The translations under genes and the position numbers were made by a program. A DNA stretch of 64,000 nucleotides from Chloroflexota bacterium (lineage in GTDB: Bacteria > Chloroflexota > Anaerolineae > Anaerolineales > Anaerolineaceae), in assembly GCA_016838895.1 (NCBI GenBank), contig JAEKNU010000015.1, positions 1 through 64,000 on the forward strand, written 5' to 3'. A model generated the notes under the pieces. That model made no database searches, was not told the origin of the DNA, and saw only the letters and a program-made list of their open reading frames with translations. Shown piece by piece: positions 38,981 to 48,572 of this stretch. Each line of letters opens with the position of its first letter. Position 1 is the first letter of the stretch.

Positions 38981-40152
38981 GAAACAGTTTGCAAATTGCG
39001 TATAAAGCCATTTTGGAACTAATACGTGAAAAACAGGTGCTCATTATCATTTTTCTTTTTCCGGTTTTGATGATTGGATTATATGTACTTGCCTATGGAG
39101 ATAAAGGCAATGGTCTTGCTGATCAGATGAAAATTGGTATTCTCAATCAAGCCGTACCAACGAAAACTGCAACAAACTACGATCAACGATTAATTGCGTA
39201 TCTACAAGCGCAAATATTCGATGACCTACCTCTGTTCTCAATCCGCGAATTTAGTGACAGAGACAAAGCCATATCTAATTTGCATGAAAGACAAATTACG
39301 GCTCTAATTATTATTCCAGCACGTTTTAATCAACAAATTGACCTAAATATTGAACCAATCCCTCTGGAAATCATTGGAAACACTTTTGGGAGTCAATACA
39401 TTTTTGCAAATTCCTTCCTCAACGGTAGCATTGAAGGTTTCAATGAATATCTGAATATTCAGCCAGACATGTCTAAACAAAATAAATTCAACATTCAATA
39501 TGATTTTCTTGAAGGAAGCGGCACAATGTCTGATCTAGATTTCGGCTTACCGGGTATTCTGGTTTTTTCATTGATGTTCCTGACCATGTCAACCGCTCAG
39601 ATTCTAGTGCGTGAAAAAACGAACAAAACTTTTACGCGGTATCGTCTTTCAAACATTCGGCCTTCGGAAATATTCAGCGGCATCATGATCTCACAAATTG
39701 GCCTGGCTTTACTTCTGGTGCCAACCTCACTGTTCTCTGCAATGATCATGGGTATTCACATCAGGGGTTCCCTTTGGCCATTGCTCCTGGTTAGCAGTAT
39801 TCTGGCAATATCAGCTGTGGGCATTGGCTTAATTGTGGCATGTTTTACGCGTAATGAAAGCGAAGCAATTAATATAGGCGCGAGTATTGTTGTGCCCATC
39901 GTATTGATGTCCAATAGTCTCTACCCGGTTGATAAGAAAACAATCTTTACGATGTTTGGTCAACCTATCTCAATATATGATTTTTTGCCTACCAGCGTGG
40001 CTTCTGATCTACTACGAAATTCGCTCATCTATCTGCAGACATTACAGCAAAACAGCTTCTGGTTTATTTGGTTAATTTTACAAACCGTCTTGATTTTTGG
40101 CTTTGGTGCCTGGTTGTTCAACCATTTTCTATATCGCAATTTATCTTCATAA
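38977..40152 (+). CDS. ABC-2-type exporter permease (first)
   Basis: A 391-residue permease. One helix at about 22-42 (VLIIIFLFPVLMIGLYVLAYG) is followed by a large external loop (about 45-190), then five helices (about 190-390) starting at DLDFGLPGILVFSLMFLTMST, with the cytoplasmic motif REKTNKTFTRYRLSNIRPSEI typical of ABC-2 permeases. It pairs with the permease at 41108. Substrate unknown; the TetR gene suggests a toxic compound or drug. Confidence 0.9.
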   Translation: MRNSLQIAYKAILELIREKQVLIIIFLFPVLMIGLYVLAYGDKGNGLADQMKIGILNQAVPTKTATNYDQRLIAYLQAQIFDDLPLFSIREFSDRDKAISNLHERQITALIIIPARFNQQIDLNIEPIPLEIIGNTFGSQYIFANSFLNGSIEGFNEYLNIQPDMSKQNKFNIQYDFLEGSGTMSDLDFGLPGILVFSLMFLTMSTAQILVREKTNKTFTRYRLSNIRPSEIFSGIMISQIGLALLLVPTSLFSAMIMGIHIRGSLWPLLLVSSILAISAVGIGLIVACFTRNESEAINIGASIVVPIVLMSNSLYPVDKKTIFTMFGQPISIYDFLPTSVASDLLRNSLIYLQTLQQNSFWFIWLILQTVLIFGFGAWLFNHFLYRNLSS

Positions 40153-40163
40153 TGGAGTTTACG

Positions 40164-41111
40164 ATGAATTCAATTCTTACATTACAAGATGTCACAAAAA
40201 AATACGGCGACCTGACCGCCGTTGATCATCTCTCATTGGAGATTTTTCAAGGCGAAATTTTCGGCTTTCTCGGTCCTAATGGTGCCGGAAAAACAACCAC
40301 CATCCAATTAATTTGCGGATTACTAAAACCAAATAGCGGAAAAATTCAATTTCATATTAATGGTCATAGTGAAAATATCAAAGATCATTATCATCAAATT
40401 GGCCTCTGTCCTCAGGAGATTATTCTTTGGGAGCGGCTAACCTGCATCGAACAACTACTCTTCCTGGGGCAGCTTTATAAAATTCCGGCAAAGCAAGTCA
40501 AAGACAGGGCAATGACATTGCTGGAAGAATTGGATTTACTAGAAAAGAAAAACCAGCTTGCCAAAAATCTCTCCGGCGGTATGAAACGACGCCTTAATAT
40601 TGCTATGGCTTTAATTAACGATCCACAAATTGTCATTCTGGATGAACCCGAAGCAGGCCTGGATCCGCAATCGCGCGTGAAAATCAGAAACTATATCCGT
40701 TCACTGGCAGAAAAGAAAACTGTACTTCTTTCAACCCACAATATGGATGAAGCAGATCGTCTTGCTGACCGTATCGCGATTGTTGATCATGGCAAGTTAT
40801 TGGTGCTCGATACACCACAAGCGCTAAAACATCAACTTGGTGAAGGCGATGTTCTTGACATTGTTCTACAATCCAAAAATACAGATCCTCTCATTGATCA
40901 ATTTGATTTCATAAATACGTTCTCCAGTAAATATCAATATTTAGCGGCTACATTCACCCTTTCCCTGAATATTTTAAATGGCACGGCTCAATTACCCAAA
41001 ATACTGGAAAGTCTTGAGCAGCATGGTTATCTGTCATCAGAAATTCGTATCCGGGAAAATACGCTGGAAGATGTCTTCATTCAACTTACCGGCAGGAGAT
41101 TGCGCGAATGA
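40164..41111 (+). CDS. ABC exporter ATPase
   Basis: A 315-residue ATPase. Walker A is GPNGAGKTT, the Q-loop LCPQE, the signature LSGGMKRRLNIAMAL, Walker B VILDEPEAGLDPQSR and the H-loop STHNMDEADRL. The C-terminal 90 residues match drug-export ATPases of the DrrA/CcmA type. The start is at 40164, six bases after GGAG; the longer frame reads back into the permease gene. It begins 11 bases after the permease stop and overlaps the next permease gene by four bases. Confidence 0.94.
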   Translation: MNSILTLQDVTKKYGDLTAVDHLSLEIFQGEIFGFLGPNGAGKTTTIQLICGLLKPNSGKIQFHINGHSENIKDHYHQIGLCPQEIILWERLTCIEQLLFLGQLYKIPAKQVKDRAMTLLEELDLLEKKNQLAKNLSGGMKRRLNIAMALINDPQIVILDEPEAGLDPQSRVKIRNYIRSLAEKKTVLLSTHNMDEADRLADRIAIVDHGKLLVLDTPQALKHQLGEGDVLDIVLQSKNTDPLIDQFDFINTFSSKYQYLAATFTLSLNILNGTAQLPKILESLEQHGYLSSEIRIRENTLEDVFIQLTGRRLRE

Positions 41112-42196
41112 AGACGCTATTGATTGCTAAGAAATACTTGCAAGAAATTCTACGCGAATGGCAGTTAATACTACTGATTTTGTTGATACCGATTATTTTT
41201 TTATTAATTACCTATTTGATATATCCGGGGGAGATCATTCAAACTCACCCAATTCATATACAGAGCAATTCAGATTCTTCACCGATACGAAATGAATTAA
41301 TATCAAATATTCAGGAAGCAAAACACCCCAACGGCCTGGCAGTATTCAAGATCAATCAGGAAACCCTGGATAAGCAAACCATCATTAATCGAGTTGAGCA
41401 AAATGATTTTGTACTGGCCATTGACCTTGATGAATCCACCACACCCCCAACGATCACCATTCTGGGTGATCCATTGTCGCAAGCTTACTATCAGGCAATT
41501 AATGCGCTTGAATTTGATGGTCGATCTGCCGAAAATTTCATTACTACTGAAGTCGTCGCTTTATATCCATCAGGTCCGACTACAAATTTTGATTTTTATG
41601 CCCCGGGTATGGTTGTCTTTGCCATGTTGCTGTTGACCATGCAAACAGCCATGCTAATCACCCGAGAGATCAAGACCGGGACAATTCATCGATTAAAACT
41701 CTCAGCAGTCAGCGGAACCGATATCGTCCTTGGCATCACCTTGGCACAATCCGTAATCGTCATTTTGCAAATACTGTCAATTGGTTTTCTAAGCTATATG
41801 CTTGGATTTCATATTCATGGGTCAATTCCATTAGCGCTCCTGAATACATTCATCCTGGCATTATCCGCGATCGCCCAGGGATTGATTGTTGGTTGCTATC
41901 TTGAAAATGATTCCCAGGCTGCAACCATTGGTGCTATCGTTCCTATGGTTCAAGTATTTGTTTCTGGCGCTTTTTTTGAAATGCCTGCCATGCCTTTATT
42001 CCCAATTGGGAGACATGTATTCAATATGTTTGATTTTTTCCCCGCTACTTCGAGTATGAATTTATTTAAGTTGATACTTTCTTACAATGCACCGCTTGAA
42101 GTACTTGGTTTCAACTTCATGCTATTAATCGTCCTGACAGTGCTGACATTTTTCGTTGCAGCTTATGTGTTTCACCGAAAATTGTTAAGGGTATAA
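41108..42196 (+). CDS. ABC-2-type exporter permease (second)
   Basis: A 362-residue permease with the same plan as the first: helix at about 18-38 (LILLILLIPIIFLLITYLIYP), external loop (about 40-170) and five helices after FYAPGMVVFAMLLLTMQTAML, with the cytoplasmic REIKTGTIHRLKLSAVSGTD motif. The two permeases probably form a heterodimer with the ATPase. Confidence 0.9.
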   Translation: MKTLLIAKKYLQEILREWQLILLILLIPIIFLLITYLIYPGEIIQTHPIHIQSNSDSSPIRNELISNIQEAKHPNGLAVFKINQETLDKQTIINRVEQNDFVLAIDLDESTTPPTITILGDPLSQAYYQAINALEFDGRSAENFITTEVVALYPSGPTTNFDFYAPGMVVFAMLLLTMQTAMLITREIKTGTIHRLKLSAVSGTDIVLGITLAQSVIVILQILSIGFLSYMLGFHIHGSIPLALLNTFILALSAIAQGLIVGCYLENDSQAATIGAIVPMVQVFVSGAFFEMPAMPLFPIGRHVFNMFDFFPATSSMNLFKLILSYNAPLEVLGFNFMLLIVLTVLTFFVAAYVFHRKLLRV

Positions 42197-42222
42197 AAAC
42201 AGGAGGGAAATCCCTCCTGTTT
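42197..42222. terminator. Bidirectional terminator between exporter operon and ettA
   Basis: AAACAGGAGGG (42197-42207) pairs perfectly with CCCTCCTGTTT (42212-42222). It lies between convergent genes that end at 42196 and 42226 and has A/T-rich flanks on both sides. Confidence 0.8.
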
Positions 42223-42225
42223 ATT

Positions 42226-43929
42226 TTAGTTTCGGGTCAATGGACGATATTTTATACGATGCGGTTGATTGGCTTCATTTCCCAACCTGCGCTTACGATC
42301 TGCTTCATATTGGCTGTAATTTCCATCAAACCAGACGACCTGGCTGTCGCCTTCGAATGCCAGTATATGTGTAGCGATTCGATCAAGGAACCAGCGATCA
42401 TGGCTGATAACCAATGCACACCCGGCAAAAGCTTCTAACGCTTCTTCCAATGCGCGCATTGTGTTTACATCCAAATCGTTGGTGGGTTCATCAAATAATA
42501 AGACATTGGCATCTTCTTTCAACATCATCGCCATCTGAACCCGGTTTCGCTCACCGCCGGATAAGGTATTCATTTTTTTTTGCTGATCTCCACCGGTTAA
42601 ATTAAAGCGTGAAACATACGCGCGTGAATTAATTTCACGGTTCCCCAGTTGAATCATATCCAACCCATCCGAGATCGTCTCCCATACGGTTTTATCATCT
42701 TGTAATTTATCACGCATCTGATCCATGTGAGCCAATTTTACGGTTGTACCAATTTTGAATTCCCCTTTATCTGCTGTTTCCTGTTCGGTTACCATACGGA
42801 AGAGCGTCGTTTTACCGGCACCATTCGGTCCGATAATACCTACAATACCACCAGCGGGAATCGAAAAGTTTAAATCATCGATCAATAATTTGTCGCCGTA
42901 TGCTTTGTAAACATGATCGGCTTCAATAACCAGATCACCCAGGCGAGGTCCTGGTGGAATAAAAATTTCCATTTCCTTAATCTTTTGGGAAACATCCTGA
43001 TTTAATAAGGACTCATATGCCTTGATTCTGGCTTTCGATTTTGAATGGCGTCCTTTAGGTGACATTTGAATCCATTCCAGCTCACGCTGCAAGGTACGTT
43101 GCCGTTCAGATTCACCTTTCTCTTCTTTCTGTAAGCGATTCCTCTTCTGATCCAGCCAGGATGAATAATTTCCTTTCCAGGGAATCCCGTAGCCGCGATC
43201 CAATTCCAGAATCCAGCCAGCTACATTGTCCAGGAAGTAGCGATCATGCGTTACTGCAATGACCGTTCCCTCATACTGCTGTAAATGTTGTTCCAACCAG
43301 GAAATCGTTTCCGCATCCAGATGGTTGGTTGGTTCGTCGAGCAGCAGGATATCAGGCTTTTGCAGTAATAATCTGCAAAGTGCTACACGACGTCTTTCCC
43401 CGCCGGAGAGCACTTTAACAGGGGTGTCTGCTGGCGGACATCGTAAGGCATCCATTGCCATTTCCAGACGAGCATCCATATCCCATGCATCCAGGTGATC
43501 AATTTTTTCCTGCAAATCACCTTGTTTCATGATCAGATCATTCATTTCGTCATCTGTCATCGGATTAGCAAATGCCTCGCTGATGCGGTTGAATTCATCC
43601 AGAATATCCATGATCGGTTTTACGCCTTCCTGAACAGATTGCAGCACTGTTTTGCTATCATCCAGCACAGGTTCTTGTTCCAAAAAACCAATCGTAAATC
43701 CAGGACTGATTGTCGTTTCACCGACAAATTCTTTATCTACGCCAGCCATAATGCGCAGTAATGTACTTTTACCAGCACCATTTAACCCTAATACACCAAT
43801 CTTTGCACCATAAAAATAGGATAATGAAATATCTTTAATAATTGGTTTCTCATGAATATACTTTCCTACGCCCATCATGGAGTAGATAATTTTATTAGCT
43901 TCATCACTCATTGAATTTTGCTTCTCCAA
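42226..43929 (-). CDS. ettA: Energy-dependent translational throttle protein EttA (ABC-F)
   Basis: A soluble ribosome-binding ABC-F protein that gates entry into elongation according to ATP/ADP. The 567 residues hold two ABC domains: LGLNGAGKSTLLR, LSGGERRRVALCRLL and LLLDEPTNHLDAETI in the first; IGPNGAGKTTLFR, LSGGERNRVQMAMML and LLFDEPTNDLDVNT in the second. The linker between them carries RELEWIQMSPKGRHSKSKAR. No membrane segments. Its length and linker fit EttA better than other ABC-F members. It follows zwf by 15 bases. Confidence 0.93.
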   Translation of the reverse strand: MEKQNSMSDEANKIIYSMMGVGKYIHEKPIIKDISLSYFYGAKIGVLGLNGAGKSTLLRIMAGVDKEFVGETTISPGFTIGFLEQEPVLDDSKTVLQSVQEGVKPIMDILDEFNRISEAFANPMTDDEMNDLIMKQGDLQEKIDHLDAWDMDARLEMAMDALRCPPADTPVKVLSGGERRRVALCRLLLQKPDILLLDEPTNHLDAETISWLEQHLQQYEGTVIAVTHDRYFLDNVAGWILELDRGYGIPWKGNYSSWLDQKRNRLQKEEKGESERQRTLQRELEWIQMSPKGRHSKSKARIKAYESLLNQDVSQKIKEMEIFIPPGPRLGDLVIEADHVYKAYGDKLLIDDLNFSIPAGGIVGIIGPNGAGKTTLFRMVTEQETADKGEFKIGTTVKLAHMDQMRDKLQDDKTVWETISDGLDMIQLGNREINSRAYVSRFNLTGGDQQKKMNTLSGGERNRVQMAMMLKEDANVLLFDEPTNDLDVNTMRALEEALEAFAGCALVISHDRWFLDRIATHILAFEGDSQVVWFDGNYSQYEADRKRRLGNEANQPHRIKYRPLTRN

Positions 43930-43944
43930 ACTGAATATGTTTTT

Positions 43945-45432
43945 CTACCAGGGTGTCACTAACCTCATTTTATGATTATGTTCCATCCCGCATTCATGAT
44001 ACCATTCCCTGCCATCTTTCTCTAGAAACTCGTCTGCTTCTTTTGGACCCCAGGAATGCTGATCGTATATTGCTAAAGGCGGCTGCTGATCCATTTCCCA
44101 ACTTTCCAGAATAGGATCAACTAATTGCCAGGCAAGTTCAATCGCATCCGCACGGGAAAATAATGATGCATCACCATTCATTGCATCCAATAGTAATCGT
44201 TCATAAGCTTCTGGTATGGCACTCACCCCAAATGCTTCGGCATAATCAAATTCCATATGCACAGATTTCATAGATGCGGAAGTATCTGGTTGTTTTGCCT
44301 CAAACTGGAAATGAATGCCTTCATTGGGTTGTAAACAGATTGTCAACCGATTTGGCGACAAGCTGTCACAAGTCTGCATTGGGAACATCACATGCGGCGG
44401 ACACTTAAACTGCACAATAATCTCAGATGATTTTGCCGGCATTTTTTTACCGGAGCGCAAATAAAAGGGTACACCCTGCCAGCGCCAGTTTTCAACAAAC
44501 ATTTTTACAGCCGCATAAGTTGGTGTTTGGGAACCCGCAATTTCAAATTGATCATATTGCCCACGCACAGACCACTCGGCTGCTTCCTGCCGTGTGATTG
44601 GACGAACTGCGCTCAATACTTTCACGCGTTCATTACGCAATGCTTCCGCTGAAAATGATGCCGGGGGTTCCATGGCAACCAGCGATAACAGTTGGAATAA
44701 ATGATTCTGAAACATATCCCGTAAGACGCCTACCCCATCATAATACTTCGCGCGGTGGCCAACACCCACGGATTCCGCAACAGAGATCTGTACATGATCA
44801 ATATAATTGCGATTCCAGATCGGTTCAAAAATTGTGTTTGCAAAACGGAAAACCAGTATGTTTTGTACCGTTTCCTTCCCCAAATAATGATCAATGCGAT
44901 AGATTTGTTCTTCCTTCAATACCTGGTGTACGGATTGATTCAAACTTTTTGCAGATTCCAAATTGTGTCCAAAAGGCTTTTCAATGACTACGCGCACCCA
45001 GTGATCTGTCTCTTTCAACAACCCTGCAGCAGATAAATTTTCTAATATTGGTACATAAAATTTTGGCGGCGCTGCCAGATAGATCAGGCGGTTTACAGGT
45101 TTATCCAGGCCAATCCGCTCCGCTAATTTCACATAATCATCTGGCTCAATAAAATTACCAGAGTGATAAAACAATTTCCGGCTAAATGCCTGCCACTCTT
45201 CATTTTGATAATCAAAACTGGAAAATACATCCAAACCATTTTTCATCTCTTCACGGAAAGTTGCATCATTCCATGGACGAGTAGCAAAGCCCATTATTTG
45301 TACCTGATTGGAAACACGTTCCTTGCGGAACAAATTAAATAATGATGGTATCAGTTTACGATGGGTTAAATCACCTGAAGCACCAAATATGATAATTTCA
45401 GTTGGGAGATTGTTTTGCTGCAATGCAGTCAT
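43945..45432 (-). CDS. zwf: Glucose-6-phosphate 1-dehydrogenase
   Basis: First step of the oxidative pentose phosphate pathway, glucose-6-phosphate to 6-phosphogluconolactone with NAD(P). The coenzyme motif is FGASGDLTHRKLIPSLF, the active site RIDHYLGKETVQNI (catalytic His after RIDHYLGK), and the C-terminal block RSGKKMPAKSSEI is typical. The start is at 45432 (495 residues), five bases after AAGGA; the longer frame begins with a TTG inside that site. pgl lies 107 bases upstream in the same direction. Confidence 0.95.
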   Translation of the reverse strand: MTALQQNNLPTEIIIFGASGDLTHRKLIPSLFNLFRKERVSNQVQIMGFATRPWNDATFREEMKNGLDVFSSFDYQNEEWQAFSRKLFYHSGNFIEPDDYVKLAERIGLDKPVNRLIYLAAPPKFYVPILENLSAAGLLKETDHWVRVVIEKPFGHNLESAKSLNQSVHQVLKEEQIYRIDHYLGKETVQNILVFRFANTIFEPIWNRNYIDHVQISVAESVGVGHRAKYYDGVGVLRDMFQNHLFQLLSLVAMEPPASFSAEALRNERVKVLSAVRPITRQEAAEWSVRGQYDQFEIAGSQTPTYAAVKMFVENWRWQGVPFYLRSGKKMPAKSSEIIVQFKCPPHVMFPMQTCDSLSPNRLTICLQPNEGIHFQFEAKQPDTSASMKSVHMEFDYAEAFGVSAIPEAYERLLLDAMNGDASLFSRADAIELAWQLVDPILESWEMDQQPPLAIYDQHSWGPKEADEFLEKDGREWYHECGMEHNHKMRLVTPW

Positions 45433-45539
45433 ATATCCGTCCTTAGCCAATAAAATTTTTATATCTATGCTTTAAAACATGTCCACCGATTAAATAAGCA
45501 CAATGAAAGTGCAGTCAACAAAAGTAATCATATCAATTT

Positions 45540-46283
45540 CTATCCAGAGCCCATTTCCAGATGTTTTGCTGCGGCTTCATCCATAAACCAGAAAACATCA
45601 TTCTTATCCCCATTAATGCTGCTGGCAGGCCAGATACGCCAATCCTGCCCCTCCATTAATGAATGATATACTGCTTGCGCTTTTTCCTGTCCTGATAACA
45701 AAAAGATCACATTTGCAGCATTATTTATTAATTTCGGCGTCATACTAATTCTCGCCGAAGGTCGATTTTGATATTTTGCTTCGGCAGGAATAATCAAATC
45801 ATCAAATATTTCATCCCCGATCTGATTTGGAAACAAGGATGCGGTGTGCCCATCATCCCCTAACCCAAGCAAGATGATGTCAAAATATGGTAAACCATTT
45901 TTCTTTGGCACATTATCCAAAATCAACGCTTCGTATTGTTTGGATGCGTCTACGGCATTTAGGGTTACATCCGGGCTATAACGTTGTTCTAGCGGATGCT
46001 CAACCAGATTCAATAGGTTTTGAGAAGCCTGATAATGATTACTTTCTCCATTCTCTAAAGATACCAGCCGTTCATCTGAGAAATATACCTCTACTTTTTC
46101 CCATAACAAGAGTTCCTTTTGCTGAATCAAGTAGGGATATAGTTTATTTGGCGTACCACCACCGGATAATCCTACATATATATTACGGTGATATTGAGCA
46201 GCTTTTTCTGCCAGCGTATAAAAAATAGCGGCAGCACTGCGAAATAACTGATCTTGGGTTTCATAAATTTCAATTTTCTGCAT
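45540..46283 (-). CDS. pgl: 6-phosphogluconolactonase (DevB type)
   Basis: Hydrolyses 6-phosphogluconolactone, the product of zwf. The 247 residues show the glucosamine-6-phosphate-isomerase-like fold: VGLSGGGTPNKLYPYL, VEVYFSDERLV, the catalytic LLGLGDDGHTASLFP and the ARISMTPKLINNA block. Upstream of zwf in the same direction, so both genes of the oxidative branch stand together; gnd is not in the window. Confidence 0.94.
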   Translation of the reverse strand: MQKIEIYETQDQLFRSAAAIFYTLAEKAAQYHRNIYVGLSGGGTPNKLYPYLIQQKELLLWEKVEVYFSDERLVSLENGESNHYQASQNLLNLVEHPLEQRYSPDVTLNAVDASKQYEALILDNVPKKNGLPYFDIILLGLGDDGHTASLFPNQIGDEIFDDLIIPAEAKYQNRPSARISMTPKLINNAANVIFLLSGQEKAQAVYHSLMEGQDWRIWPASSINGDKNDVFWFMDEAAAKHLEMGSG

Positions 46284-46377
46284 CTTGCTATCCTAAAATA
46301 ATGCTAAAATGAATTCAACTATGATCATTATAAATTGAAACGAAAATAATGCAAAATTTTGAGAATAATGGTGAAAT

Positions 46378-46665
46378 ATGCAAAAAATAAAATTTTATTT
46401 CCGAGCAAGCTGTCCTCATTCGCAATTGTTGCTAAGATCATTCAAGAAAAATCAGGTTGAATTTGATTTGTTGGACGTCGCCTCATCACCAGAATTTTCC
46501 GAGGAACTTAAAACCGTTGCTGATGGAAATTTATCTGTACCTACCCTGCTCTTTCCTGATGGCGAAATCATGATCGAACCATCCACATTTTCCAGTATTC
46601 GCTTCGTTCGTAAACATTATCCTGAGTTAATCAAACCAAAACGAAAATCATGGTTTCATTTCTGA
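46378..46665 (+). CDS. Glutaredoxin-like protein with a CPHS site
   Basis: A 95-residue thioredoxin-fold protein. The active site at residues 11-14 reads CPHS where dithiol glutaredoxins have CPYC, so only one redox cysteine is present. The cis-proline block is SVPTLLFPDG. The usual GSH-binding TGG-DD motif near the end is missing. It could be a monothiol glutaredoxin variant or a chaperone-like thioredoxin-fold protein; no partner gene clarifies this. Divergent from pgl. Confidence 0.78.
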   Translation: MQKIKFYFRASCPHSQLLLRSFKKNQVEFDLLDVASSPEFSEELKTVADGNLSVPTLLFPDGEIMIEPSTFSSIRFVRKHYPELIKPKRKSWFHF

Positions 46666-46699
46666 CAAAAAAAGGGCAATCCTAAGTAGATTGCCCTTT
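46666..46699. terminator. Terminator between the glutaredoxin-like gene and pepT
   Basis: AAAGGGCAATC (46671-46681) pairs perfectly with GATTGCCCTTT (46689-46699). The A7 run on its left gives a strong T run for pepT transcripts; it can also stop the convergent glutaredoxin-like gene. Confidence 0.82.
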
Positions 46700-46716
46700 C
46701 CGTTTCTCACATTTCT

Positions 46717-47955
46717 CTACTCTTTTGCTAATTCAAACACAATATTCTTAATAACTTCCACAGCTTTATGCATGGATTCCAATGGAATGAATTCATAAGG
46801 TCCATGAAAATTATGCCCACCTGTGAATATGTTCGGTGTTGGCAGCCCCATATAGGATAATCGCGCGCCATCCGTACCGCCGCGTACCGGTTCAACAAAC
46901 ATCTCGATGTCAGCTTTATTCATGGCAGCTTTGACAATATCCAGAATATACATATGTGGCTCAATTTTTTCTTTCATATTCAAATACTGCTCGTTTATCT
47001 TAACTTTTACTATGTCCCGTTGATAGCGCTGATTAAGATAGTCGCCTGCATTTTGCACAATTGCTTTCAATTGCTTAAACTTTTCTGCATCGTGATCCCG
47101 AATGATATACTGCATAACTGTTTTTTCAGGGTCACCTTTCATATCAACAATATGAATAAAACCATCATACCCTTCGGTAAATTCTGGCTTGGCCTGAGCC
47201 GGTAACAACTGATTAAATTGATTGGCTACTTCAATGCTGTTGATCATTTTGTTCTTGGCTGATCCCGGATGCACACTACGGCCTTGAATTTCCACCTTGG
47301 CTTCAGCTGCATTAAAATTTTCATAAACAAATTCCCCGATTTCTCCACCATCAACCGTTAAAGCAAAATCCACTTTGAAATTTTCCACATCAAATAAATC
47401 TGCTCCGCGGCCAATTTCTTCATCAGGTGTGAAACAGATACGCACTTCGCCGTGTTCCATTTCAGGTTGTGCAATTAATTCCGCGATTGCTGTTAAAATC
47501 TCAGCAATACCTGCTTTGTCATCGGCGCCCAATAAAGTCGTACCATTTGTGGTGATGATTGTCTTACCGACATAATTGCATAATTCCGGGAACTCTTTTA
47601 CTGAGAGCACCACACCAGATTGCTCCGAAAGCAGAATATCTTTGCCATCATAATCAGCATGAATTTGCGGATTTACATTTTTACCCTTAAATGATGGTGC
47701 TGTATCCATATGAGCAATAAAACCCACCGGCTTGATCTTGCGAATACAGTTGGCTGGCAGCGTACCTGTAACATAACTATTTTTATCAATGGCTACATCT
47801 TGCAATCCCATAGTTTTCATTTCTTCAACCAGGATTTTTCCAAACTCTCGTTGGATTTCGCTGCTGGGGCATTTTGTGTTTTCTACGTCAGAAGTGGTGT
47901 GTATTTTTACATATCGCAAAAAACGATCTAAAACTTCATTCATTGATTCATCCAT
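46717..47955 (-). CDS. pepT: Peptidase T (tripeptidase)
   Basis: Zinc aminotripeptidase of family M20B, cytosolic. Metal ligands and active site are in GFIAHMDTAPS (His, Asp), LLGADDKAGIAEI (Asp), FTPDEEIGRGAD (catalytic Glu-Glu), ALTVDGGEIGE and TGGHNFHGPYEF (His); GGTDGARLSYMGLPTPNIF is the family block. 412 residues, full length. The ATG at 47943 may be the true start, because AAAGGA touches the first ATG (47955) and stands 11 bases before the second. Confidence 0.94.
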   Translation of the reverse strand: MDESMNEVLDRFLRYVKIHTTSDVENTKCPSSEIQREFGKILVEEMKTMGLQDVAIDKNSYVTGTLPANCIRKIKPVGFIAHMDTAPSFKGKNVNPQIHADYDGKDILLSEQSGVVLSVKEFPELCNYVGKTIITTNGTTLLGADDKAGIAEILTAIAELIAQPEMEHGEVRICFTPDEEIGRGADLFDVENFKVDFALTVDGGEIGEFVYENFNAAEAKVEIQGRSVHPGSAKNKMINSIEVANQFNQLLPAQAKPEFTEGYDGFIHIVDMKGDPEKTVMQYIIRDHDAEKFKQLKAIVQNAGDYLNQRYQRDIVKVKINEQYLNMKEKIEPHMYILDIVKAAMNKADIEMFVEPVRGGTDGARLSYMGLPTPNIFTGGHNFHGPYEFIPLESMHKAVEVIKNIVFELAKE

Positions 47956-48014
47956 CCTTTCTTGAAATATCTTATCCGATTACTTTACATCATTCTACTT
48001 CATTTCTAAAAAAC

Positions 48015-48048
48015 AAAAAAATACTCACTCAAGATGAGCGAGTATTTT
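48015..48048 (-). terminator. Terminator at the end of the lipid synthase-carboxylase operon
   Basis: A 13-bp stem with one mismatch (AAAATACTCACTC at 48018-48030, GAGCGAGTATTTT at 48036-48048), 5-base loop, followed leftward by a T run. It is the first clear terminator after the gene at 62987. Confidence 0.8.
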
Positions 48049-48069
48049 ATCTCTTCCATTTAAAAATAA

Positions 48070-48564
48070 CTATGCAATTTCCACGACAGCCATATCAACT
48101 TCAACCTGATCCCCTGGTTTTACCAGAATATTTCTAACTTCACCCCCGGCGCTGGAACGCACATCGATCTGCATTTTCATCGATTCTACGATCAACACCA
48201 CATCATCTTTTTTAATCAAATCGCCAATTGCTACAGACAACTTGACGACCACACCAGGTAAAGGCGCCTTTACTTGAATCAAATCCGATTGAGTGGAAGA
48301 TTCCGCAACAATTTCTTCTGCTGTTTCAGGAATTTCATCTTTTGATACATGGTATTCTAAGCCGTCTTTTGCCAACACCATGCATTCGTGACCTTTTTCC
48401 AGCACATCAAAAGCCAACACCTCTTCGCCCAGTAGCAATTTTACTTTTCCATTGGAATTTGGTAGCAACTGCACCTGAATGATTTTTCCGTTAACTTCCA
48501 GTGCCTGATCAAGTTGACGAATTTCGACCACATTTTCATTTACATGATAATTTACTGTATCCAT
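48070..48564 (-). CDS. Biotin carboxyl carrier protein of an acyl-CoA carboxylase
   Basis: Carries carboxybiotin between a biotin carboxylase and the carboxyltransferase encoded upstream. The 164 residues have an N-terminal region (1-90) of the kind that links to carboxylase subunits and a C-terminal biotinyl domain (APLPGVVVKLSVAIGD, VESMKMQIDV) with the biotin lysine at K130; the usual AMKM reads SMKM. The start at 48564 has GGAG five bases upstream, eight bases after the small gene's stop. No biotin carboxylase gene follows; pepT comes next after a terminator. Confidence 0.92.
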   Translation of the reverse strand: MDTVNYHVNENVVEIRQLDQALEVNGKIIQVQLLPNSNGKVKLLLGEEVLAFDVLEKGHECMVLAKDGLEYHVSKDEIPETAEEIVAESSTQSDLIQVKAPLPGVVVKLSVAIGDLIKKDDVVLIVESMKMQIDVRSSAGGEVRNILVKPGDQVEVDMAVVEIA

Positions 48565-48572
48565 TATCGCTC

